The position numbers were made by a program, and so were the translations under genes. The notes beneath the pieces were generated by a model. The model did not search any database and had not been told where the DNA came from. It worked only from the letters and a program-made list of their open reading frames with translations. This document shows, piece by piece, positions 56,650 through 63,197 of a stretch of DNA of 64,000 nucleotides. Each line of letters opens with the position of its first letter. Position 1 is the first letter of the stretch. The stretch spans positions 62,001 through 126,000 of the forward strand of contig NZ_JAHRDV010000001.1 in assembly GCF_019083805.1 (NCBI RefSeq), given 5' to 3'. The DNA is from Acetobacter estunensis (GTDB taxonomy: Bacteria > Pseudomonadota > Alphaproteobacteria > Acetobacterales > Acetobacteraceae).

Positions 56650-57540
56650 ATGATCAAGATTTCCGGTCTTCCATCCCTGCTACGCGGGAAGCAAGATGAG
56701 TCGCAAACCGCTGAGCCGCGTCAGTTTGGCGAGGAGTTGCCCTCTATCGTCCCCATGAAGTCCGAGTTGCAGACTGGGACGGCTTCCGATCCGCTTACGG
56801 AAAAGCGGATCGCACTGAAGCACCTTCAGGACGCGCGTGCAGGGCTACTGGCGGACTACCATGCCAAGCAGGAAACTGCGGACAAGGCTGAGCGTATTGC
56901 CGCCGATCTCAAGGAACGTCGGGGAGCCCTCTCTGGCGTGAACGATGAGATCGATGCGTTCTACCAGCAGGAGATTGAAGCCAGCCTTACCACTGACGGG
57001 CATACGGCACTCTCTGAACTCCCGGAACATCTAGCAACTCGCAAGCGTGAATTGGATGGGCTAGAGCGCCAGATTATCGTGGCAGAAAGCTGTGCTGAGC
57101 GACGACGCGAAGAGGCTCGTGCTGTGCGTCATGAGTTGGAAGGATTGGCGCAAAGCCGAGAGGATGCACTTCAACGAGTGATGTCCTATGTCGCGGAAAT
57201 TGAAGCTTCCCGCATCCGAAATATATTTGCACAGTACGTCGAAGCCGCGGTGTCTTTATTGGCTCTGACACGCCAGCAGTTCCACCAATGTGATTACGCT
57301 GCTTCCTCTATTTCAGAGAAGCCAGTCTACGCTGAGAAAAATCTAACCGTCTCGAATCACGTCTTGGCGGCTTCGCAGGGCTTCCAGCTCGATATGGGAA
57401 TAATTGCGAGTCAGCATCTTGGCCGTTTGGCCGCCGATCAAGAGAAATGGCATCAGGTTATCAAGCGCCTGAGGGATGATGCTTGTGCGGATTGCAGCGA
57501 TCTATGTCGGGATCTGCCGGACATCTCTTCTGCTGCCTGA
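56650..57540 (+). CDS. coiled-coil island protein of unknown function
   Basis: The 296-residue product has a long helical, probably coiled-coil, region (about 50-200: KRIALKHLQDARAGLLADYH, AERIAADLKERRGALSGVND, REEARAVRHELEGLAQSRED). It has no leader or membrane helix. The C-terminus holds a CADCSDLC triplet of cysteines. GGAG stands before the ATG at 56650. It follows the two small island genes with 74 bp between them and is probably in the same transcript. No family or function is recognised. Confidence 0.65.
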   Translation: MIKISGLPSLLRGKQDESQTAEPRQFGEELPSIVPMKSELQTGTASDPLTEKRIALKHLQDARAGLLADYHAKQETADKAERIAADLKERRGALSGVNDEIDAFYQQEIEASLTTDGHTALSELPEHLATRKRELDGLERQIIVAESCAERRREEARAVRHELEGLAQSREDALQRVMSYVAEIEASRIRNIFAQYVEAAVSLLALTRQQFHQCDYAASSISEKPVYAEKNLTVSNHVLAASQGFQLDMGIIASQHLGRLAADQEKWHQVIKRLRDDACADCSDLCRDLPDISSAA

Positions 57541-58016
57541 ACTCTCCCTACGAAGTCTTGGGAAATTCCCCCAGACCCGCATCTCGCCTATTTGTCCAAT
57601 AGATTACGGCGTCATGAGTGTCTGGAACTGTTAAGTCAGATTGAGCGGATCTTGGGTGTGCGAGCAAAAACAGTTCAGCACCCAAGAGTTTCTGGACGCT
57701 TTGAACAGCTGACGCAGCAATCCTGATGCGCCTCAAATCTTTGATAGCGGAAAATGATGTGCAGATGGTGGCAGCGTTACCGCCAGAACACTTCACTGCG
57801 CGAGAGAAAATGGTTGATCCAACTCGACTTTGACCGCCCTTGTGAAAATCACGGAAGGGACGGCATGCAATGCCGCTCTGCCGGAAATCCTCACGTGATC
57901 GCGTTTAACGAACATCGAAATAAGCGATAACCAACATCGGTAAACGGACTGTGAGACGCACACACAATTAACCCTTCATTCACCATCACTCCGCACGATT
58001 GGTTTTGGAGGTGAAG
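57541..58016. other. gap with readthrough remnant after the coiled-coil gene
   Basis: The frame of the coiled-coil gene stays open for about 60 codons after its TGA, to TGA 57724-57726 (TKSWEIPPDPHLAYLSNRLRR, LELLSQIERILGVRAKTV, then RFEQLTQQS), without its own ATG. There the ATG of a 35-codon frame (57726-57833) overlaps as TGATG. This may be decayed 3' coding sequence. A minus-strand frame of 82 codons covers the same bases and is less convincing. 57834-58016 holds no gene. Confidence 0.35.
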
Positions 58017-58337
58017 ATGAAAGACTCGAAAAAGGAAAATCTCTCGCCAGAAGATGAAGCCGGCCGTCTCGTCGGACTACATGGCTTGTCTGCCCGAAGT
58101 GTGGCTGCTGACCGGCTGGAGCGAGCACACCAGCTTGGCCTCACTGATGTCGTGGACCATTGGTACCGAGTGTATCGCCTATTGTCCGAGAGTGCGGGAC
58201 GCCCTGCTAAAGCTCCCCCCCTCAGGAATTGGCCGTCGAAGCAAAATGCTGCCACGTCTACCTACAGGCAGCACCAAAGCGTCCAAGGTGACGTCGCACA
58301 ACTGAGGCGTCTTTCGCGGATGAGCATCCAGTCTTGA
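58017..58337 (+). CDS. small island protein of unknown function
   Basis: The 106-residue product starts MKDSKKENLSPEDEAGRLV behind a good GGAGGTG site (58007-58013), which is the main reason to accept it. It has a helical middle (SARSVAADRLERAHQLGLTDVVDHWYRVYRLL) and a polar C-terminus. It is not similar to anything I recognise. It stands 180 bp after the remnant region and is the last plausible gene before a long gene-poor stretch. Confidence 0.55.
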   Translation: MKDSKKENLSPEDEAGRLVGLHGLSARSVAADRLERAHQLGLTDVVDHWYRVYRLLSESAGRPAKAPPLRNWPSKQNAATSTYRQHQSVQGDVAQLRRLSRMSIQS

Positions 58338-58894
58338 CGCGGCCGCACCGTTCTTCGCCTGGGCACATATCGGACAAGGTCTACCCAATGCGGCCGTTTG
58401 TTCGCTCTCGGTCGGAGTGCTCTCCGTATTTCTGCCTCGCGACCCCCGAGCATCAGGGGTGACACGGTTTTCGGGGTCACCCCTCACACTAGAGGAGCCT
58501 GCAGCAGGCGACCTCAATTGCGTGCTTGGAGCACTCCCCCCATAACTTCCGACAAAATGTTACGCTTGGCGCAAGTGGGTGTTACGGATCTAGCTGGCTC
58601 TGAAACAGCCATAAATGCGAGCTTGTGCGCGATATTCTCCCGTCATTGATACTGTTCGCAAGCGTTGCACTTTTTCGGAAATGGCGCCCTCTACTGTCTC
58701 CACCTAACTGGCTGACATTTCACAGAAATATCGCAAAGTGGTTACGCTTGACGACAGCAAGACAAATGTCTCTCGCGAGAAATTACATATAAAAATCAAT
58801 GTCCTGGCTTGACCCGACATTTTGAGGCGTAATCGCTCCCTGAATCACCGCCTCTTCTCCAGCTTTCTGGCGTGGCTAAAGAGCCGACAGATCT
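58338..58894. other. gene-poor stretch before the repeat array
   Basis: Frames here are short and lack ribosome sites. It contains a perfect 9-bp inverted repeat (58455-58484) and an AT-rich piece at 58770-58800. No RNA gene could be recognised. Confidence 0.45.
58455..58484. repeat. 9-bp inverted repeat
   Basis: AGGGGTGAC and GTCACCCCT flank a 12-base spacer. It could be an operator or a hairpin terminator without T tract for the gene ending at 58337. Confidence 0.45.
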
Positions 58895-59135
58895 ATGTCT
58901 CAAGTGGATGGCGCAATTTGGCGCAACGTCGAAAACGACCCGTCCAGACCATGTCTCAAGTGGATGGCGCAAAATGGCGCAACGTCGAAAACGACCCGTC
59001 CAGATCATGTCTCAAGTGGATGGCGCAAAATGGCGCATCGGTTGAAACAGCCCCTCTCGGAGCATGTCTCAAGTGAATGGCGCACAGTGGTGCAAGTCTC
59101 CTCTGACGTCTCTCTCGGGACAGGTCTCAAGTGGG
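58895..59135. repeat. 56-bp tandem repeat array, four and a half units
   Basis: Units start at 58895, 58951, 59007, 59064 and 59122, each at ATGTCTCAAGTGG or a variant. The first two are 53/56 identical; later units diverge and the period drifts to 57-58. Each of the first four units contains a short internal direct repeat of the type TGGCGCA...TGGCGCA. The 56-base period is not a multiple of three, so the array is not a coding repeat. Possible roles are iterons, a centromere-like site, or the multiple terminal repeats of an IS21-type element. Confidence 0.75.
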
Positions 59136-59336
59136 TTTTGACACGTCCCTCTCGTTCCACAATGTGAGCGATTTATTCGCCATCGTCCGGACCGAAAACG
59201 GTACGATTTTTGGAGACGATATTGCGACGTGAATAACCTCAGTCACCATCGTTGGATGACGTTTTTGTTCTATCTCCAGCAGCGGCAATGAGCCCAGCCT
59301 GTCCTGGTAAAATAGAACCGGTATGGAGCCACCGTC
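59136..59336. other. gap between the repeat array and the GDSL gene
   Basis: A 201-bp stretch with no gene. It must hold the promoter of the GDSL esterase gene, but no clear -35/-10 pair was picked out. Confidence 0.4.
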
Positions 59337-60287
59337 ATGCGTCGCAGTCTTGCTCTCTTCAGTGCGGTCTCGGCCATGGTTTCAACGATACTGGCGATGC
59401 CAACTAGTGCGGCCGAAACCCCATTCAGTCGGCTCTATGTTTTCGGTGACAGCTATAGCGACAGTGGCGCCTCACGCACCGTTTCCAATGAAGCCGTTAA
59501 TGCCAAGATTCCCCAGGCGGTGATGCTCCCTGCGGATGATAAAACGGGGCTCTATTGGAGAGGACGGTGGAGCAATGGCCCGACTGCGGTTGAGGACTTG
59601 GCCAACAAGATGGGGACTCCCATCGAGAATGTAGCGGTCGGTGGTGCACGATGTGGTAGCGGGAATTATTACACATGGCTGGACGGCTGGCGGGACACCG
59701 GTCTACGGGGGCAGGTGTTGTCATTCATTTACGCCAGACCCCGTCTTGATCCAGCCGCCCTGTACGTTCTCGGCGCCTCCGCCAACGATATCTTTCTCCA
59801 CGAAGATATGGCTACGCCGCAGCCGCTCCCGGCAATCGCTGAGCAATGCGCCCAGGAGATGAAGGGAGCTATCGAACTTCTCCAGCAGCACGGGGCGCGG
59901 CATTTCCTGATCTTCGGTGCCTACAGTCTCGACCGCGTGCCGGCGGTTGCGAAAGACCCTCATGCTGCGGCGGAAGCGCGCGCTTTTCAGGCCGAATACG
60001 ATCGGCGTGCGCAGACCGCTATCGAGCCGATCACAGCATCTGCGGGATCACGCATCATCTGGTTCTCATGGAGCAACGCGACCGAGAAGCTTCTCGCAAA
60101 TACCCAGCCAGAACGTCTGTCAGATGTTGTCCATCCATGTCAGCCCACGCTTCCTGCACCCGGCAAGGTTTGCGGCGATCCAGACGCCCATCTCTGGTGG
60201 GACGAATATCATCCGACACGACGTGCTCATGCTCTCGTTGCGCAGCAGATACTGGATGTGGTGCGGGAGAGTGCTTCCGCGCACTGA
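59337..60287 (+). CDS. secreted SGNH/GDSL family esterase or phospholipase
   Basis: The 316-residue product has a signal peptide (about 1-25, ending TSAAE) and the blocks of the COG3240-type GDSL hydrolases: block I YVFGDSYSDSG at about 34-44 with the nucleophile Ser, block II NVAVGGARCG with the oxyanion Gly, block III GASANDIF with Asn, and block V DEYHPTRRAHALVA with the catalytic Asp and His. It should act in the periplasm or outside on ester or lipid substrates. GGAG eight bases before the ATG supports the start. It is cargo of the island. Confidence 0.88.
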   Translation: MRRSLALFSAVSAMVSTILAMPTSAAETPFSRLYVFGDSYSDSGASRTVSNEAVNAKIPQAVMLPADDKTGLYWRGRWSNGPTAVEDLANKMGTPIENVAVGGARCGSGNYYTWLDGWRDTGLRGQVLSFIYARPRLDPAALYVLGASANDIFLHEDMATPQPLPAIAEQCAQEMKGAIELLQQHGARHFLIFGAYSLDRVPAVAKDPHAAAEARAFQAEYDRRAQTAIEPITASAGSRIIWFSWSNATEKLLANTQPERLSDVVHPCQPTLPAPGKVCGDPDAHLWWDEYHPTRRAHALVAQQILDVVRESASAH

Positions 60288-60292
60288 TCCAC

Positions 60293-60651
60293 CTAGAGCC
60301 ACTGATCTACCCCACCGTGCCGTGAGCATGTGCCGCGGTGATGCTGACTGAAGCTGAACGACCCGTCGCCACACTTGGCGGACGCGCCCGGAGGCGATGC
60401 TCCGTTGCGCGTGTGAGCAGGAGAATGAATCACTCGGCCATCGCGCGGTTCGTGTAGTGCCTATGCTCCAGAAGCTGACCTTCGTCCGGCTCGACATAAG
60501 GGGTAGTCTCACTTGTCGGCGGGAGAGCGGGAGGTTATGGCCCACGTGCCGTGGCAGGGAGAGGCGCGAGAACCAGTGCCACACAGAGCGCGACCATGAC
60601 ACGGAAAGAGGCGAGCATCGTCATTGCAGCCAGTATCGGAGCCCGTTTCAT
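60293..60651 (-). pseudogene. DUF3761 family secreted protein, broken by a stop and a frameshift
   Basis: From ATG 60651 (GAGG site upstream) a leader MKRAPILAAMTMLASFRVMV... ends near LPATARG, then TAA at 60535-60537 interrupts the frame. Behind it the frame continues ETTPYVEPDEGQLLEHRHYTNR, then needs a shift caused by an extra GC in a CGCGCG run near 60440, after which it reads HSPAHTRNGASPPGASAKCG and SFSQHHRGTCSRHGGVDQWL to TAG at 60293. The last part is the DUF3761 signature (GASAKC.DG, GTCS.HGG). Two separate lesions make it a pseudogene; its family has no known function. Confidence 0.75.
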
Positions 60652-60950
60652 TCTCGCCTCATTTCGGTTTTCATTCTCAGCAACGAACTCTACGCTCGCG
60701 GGACGCACATCGCACCCATGCGTCCCGAACACAATGCTCGTCTGTTCGTAGCTTTGACCTTTGCCGCGTGAAGGCGATGCTCTCCATTGGTTGGTCATGG
60801 GGGGATAGCGTGCCGCGACTTGGCAAAGCGCGTCGCCATAATGGGATCCCTATATCGGCCAGCATCATCGCCTTGTTCGGGGAAACATCCGTCGATGTCA
60901 TATTCGTCGAATACCGTTTCGGCGACGGCATGGAACGGTCCTTGGTGCTT
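60652..60950. other. gap between the DUF3761 remnant and the nuclease gene
   Basis: A plus-strand frame of 59 codons (60777-60956: MLSIGWSWGDSVPRLGKA, then GIPISASIIALFGETSVDVI and VEYRFGDGMERSLVLS) reads like protein and converges on the nuclease gene, but it has no clear ribosome site. It may be a small gene or a fragment. Nothing else is seen. Confidence 0.3.
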
Positions 60951-62573
60951 TCATGATACGTGCTGCATTTTGTAATGTGACAAAATCCGATCACACGTTT
61001 CTACAAGCTGGGCGTGGTGAATCAGGAACACACCCGTTGTTGCAGAGGCTTCATATGCAGCTTTTGTGAAGGTCGAATTTGTGGCGACGATAGCAGCGGC
61101 TGATCCGGTGTGTGTGCGTGCCGTAAAGGCTTGCTGGACAGCGTCATTGCCGACTGATTTTGAATACAGCTTGCACTGTACGACAATCTTGCATCCTTCC
61201 TTTGTGGCGATGACATCTGCGCCTTGATCGCCGCTCTTTTGGGTGGCGTGTGCCTCCCATCCATCCGCCCGAAGAAGCAGGGCGCAGTATTGCTCGTAGT
61301 CGAATGGATCCATACGGGGATCGTATATGCTTGGATCGCTAACATAAGTGTCCTGCACTGCAGATATGGGCAGCGGCTCTCGTGCTAGCTGATTTATGAG
61401 GGTGACTGCACGACTTGCAATCGACTTCCAATATTTTGAAAGGCCTCGGTTATCCAGAATAGGCATAAGTCGCGTTGATGCGAAAAAAGCGACTTCCTTT
61501 GACCAAGCATCATAACTGATCGTACCATACCTATCAGGTAGTGTTTTCTGAGCGTATTGTATTTGAAGATTCTTCTTCTGTGAGTTGATTTCACTGGAAA
61601 CAAAATTCCACGCCATTTTCGTGTTTTTTGTTTTGATCCAGAAGAATAGTCCTCCAATGCAGGCGCAGACAATAATAAAAATAAGCAATATAAAGCCGCC
61701 ACCACTCGTGTCTGATGCCGATGTAGTAGAATTGTAGGTCGTCGACAAAGGAGAGGCTGCCCCGTCAATGGGCGAAGGCGCTGGGGGAAATGTCGATGCA
61801 TTATCTGTAGCTGGGACTCCCGTGATCAAAAGAGCAGCGGCAGCGTTCGAAAGAAAGCCATCGGCCGGCGAGATATTGTGATCCTGCTCCCACGCAATGA
61901 TAGCTTTGCGCGTTGCCTCCCCGTAGACGCCGTCTGCGACGGTTCCCGCAGGAAGATAGTGAAGATCAACAAGGCGTTGTTGGAGGAATATATGTTCGTC
62001 GATTGGCCTTTGCGCCTCTTCGAGAGCCCCACCGTGCAAGCGTTTTTGGTATTTTGCCGTAATTGAGTCTATTTTCTCGATATAGCAAGCCGGGTCTGCC
62101 GTAGGCTGGCTGACATTTACTTGCCCGACGTTATTCAGACAATCTGCGAATTCTTGGTCAGCAATCGCCTCACGCTTGAGGGATTTCCACCCTGATTTTC
62201 CTACAACTTGGCGTAGGGCGTAATAGGTCTGATCGAACATCAGTTCGTGCTTGGCTGCATCACTGTTCTGGCACAGCATGACGGCAATAGTGTCACTTTG
62301 ACTGACACGCGAGCAGTCAAAATCGGGATGGTAAGAGACGATATGGGGTGCAGCCGTGTTGATGACTGCATTGGATGCGAGAGGCTGGGCCGCTGCTTTT
62401 TTAGGACTACTGGTGGAATGGCCAAATATTGCTACCGCAATGCCAAGCATTACCGCTCCGCCGAGAAGTGATCCCGCCTGTTTTTCCGCCTTCTTGCGTC
62501 GATAATAACGGCGGTTGTATGCGGCTTTTTTATAATCTCGCATCCAGAATGGTTTCGAACTTCTCTGGCCCAC
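60951..62573 (-). CDS. membrane protein with LprI-like, peptidoglycan-binding and Mrr-type nuclease domains
   Basis: The 540-residue product, numbered from GTG 62573 (AGGGGG six bases upstream; a TTG at 62600 and ATG at 62543 are alternatives), has a very basic N-terminus, a membrane helix at about 35-52, an LprI/DUF1311-like region at 83-175 (FDCSRVSQSDTIAVMLCQNS; four cysteines), a PG_binding_1-like region at about 195-252 (LQQRLVDLHYLPAGTVADGV, ATRKAIIAWEQDHNI), a Ser/Thr/Pro linker, a second helix at 293-314, and a C-terminal Mrr-type PD-(D/E)XK nuclease at about 422-530 with DQGADV (D453) and VQCKLY (Q466-C467-K468). The positive-inside rule puts the middle domains in the periplasm and the nuclease in the cytoplasm. 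Function is unknown; a defence or envelope-sensing role is inferred. Confidence 0.8.
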   Translation of the reverse strand: MGQRSSKPFWMRDYKKAAYNRRYYRRKKAEKQAGSLLGGAVMLGIAVAIFGHSTSSPKKAAAQPLASNAVINTAAPHIVSYHPDFDCSRVSQSDTIAVMLCQNSDAAKHELMFDQTYYALRQVVGKSGWKSLKREAIADQEFADCLNNVGQVNVSQPTADPACYIEKIDSITAKYQKRLHGGALEEAQRPIDEHIFLQQRLVDLHYLPAGTVADGVYGEATRKAIIAWEQDHNISPADGFLSNAAAALLITGVPATDNASTFPPAPSPIDGAASPLSTTYNSTTSASDTSGGGFILLIFIIVCACIGGLFFWIKTKNTKMAWNFVSSEINSQKKNLQIQYAQKTLPDRYGTISYDAWSKEVAFFASTRLMPILDNRGLSKYWKSIASRAVTLINQLAREPLPISAVQDTYVSDPSIYDPRMDPFDYEQYCALLLRADGWEAHATQKSGDQGADVIATKEGCKIVVQCKLYSKSVGNDAVQQAFTARTHTGSAAAIVATNSTFTKAAYEASATTGVFLIHHAQLVETCDRILSHYKMQHVS

Positions 62574-62636
62574 AATGGCCCCCTTTAATAAAAATCCCAA
62601 ATCGTATCGGCGAGAGTGATCAACCGAGGTCCACCT

Positions 62637-62882
62637 TTATTGCTCAATTCTTTCCGCTTGCAGTTTCTTCAGCCGTACTCCGGCACCTCCGCCGTTCTCT
62701 GCGATGAACTCCACGCCTGCGGCTTCTAGGGCGACGCGGATGGCGTTCACAGTCCGAGGATAAAGCGCTTCGCCTCGCTCAAAGCGGGTGACAGTCGTCG
62801 GTGAAACGTCAGCCGCAGCCGCCAGCTCGCGTACTCCAAGCTGCAAGGCTGCACGTGCCATTCGGCATTGAGCGGCGTTCAA
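62637..62882 (-). CDS. XRE-family helix-turn-helix regulator
   Basis: The product has one HTH: AAQCRMARAALQLGVRELAAA, DVSPTTVTRFERGE, then AIRVALEAAGVEFIAENGGG, the usual plan of short alphaproteobacterial XRE proteins. The frame opens at ATG 62930, but the TTG at 62882 has AGGG seven bases upstream and gives the family start NAAQCRMARAAL, leaving the operator outside the gene; 81 residues result. Either start is possible. It lies upstream of, and in the same direction as, the nuclease gene (64 bp gap) and is divergent from the coupled pair at 63027. Confidence 0.85.
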   Translation of the reverse strand: MNAAQCRMARAALQLGVRELAAAADVSPTTVTRFERGEALYPRTVNAIRVALEAAGVEFIAENGGGAGVRLKKLQAERIEQ

Positions 62883-62940
62883 AGTGTTACCCTGTGACAA
62901 AGTTATTGACTTCTGCCCAAAGAGTGACACATTGAGCCTA

Positions 62941-62961
62941 CCTTGTCACGTGGTGACAAGG
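62941..62961. promoter_or_regulatory. palindromic operator in the XRE divergent region
   Basis: CCTTGTCAC and GTGACAAGG form perfect 9-bp arms with a three-base spacer. Two more TGTGACA/GTGACAC half sites lie at about 62893 and 62923. All sit between the XRE gene and the divergent gene at 63027, so the XRE protein probably binds here and controls both sides. Confidence 0.65.
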
Positions 62962-63026
62962 CGGCCGGGCGTAGGAGGTGAGAGTCCTTTGCCCGACCTA
63001 ACCACAACCGAAGCTGAGGTTCGGCA

Positions 63027-63197
63027 ATGGCTGAGAATGCCCATAGCACACCCGCATCCGTGCGGGCAGCGGAGTCACGCGCCAATATCGCGGTGGCCCT
63101 CTTTGTCTCCTTCCTGATCGCCCTGTCTGTATTCGGGCTCGGCTCGCCCGATCCAGTCACGTCTGGCCGCGCCTATGCGGTGGAGGCTATCCGATGA
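63027..63197 (+). CDS. small single-pass membrane protein
   Basis: A 56-residue product starts at ATG 63027 with GAGG eight bases upstream. It has a polar N-terminus and one membrane helix (NIAVALFVSFLIALSVFGLG, about 23-42), followed by a short polar tail. Its stop overlaps the start of the next gene (ATGA), which is good evidence that it is translated. No family is recognised. Confidence 0.6.
   Translation: MAENAHSTPASVRAAESRANIAVALFVSFLIALSVFGLGSPDPVTSGRAYAVEAIR

Noticed and set aside
58895..59135. CRISPR array
   Set aside because: Units are contiguous without unique spacers, they diverge along the array, and no cas genes are present.
58895..59167. 90-codon frame through the repeat array as a repeat protein
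   Set aside because: The 56-base period shifts the frame in every unit, so no protein repeat is produced.
60677..60994. 105-codon minus-strand frame upstream of the DUF3761 remnant
   Set aside because: Overlaps the end of the nuclease gene in another frame, has no ribosome site and a random-looking composition.
62903..63160. 85-codon minus-strand frame across the operator
   Set aside because: Overlaps the better-supported 56-residue gene and the palindromic operator; no ribosome site.
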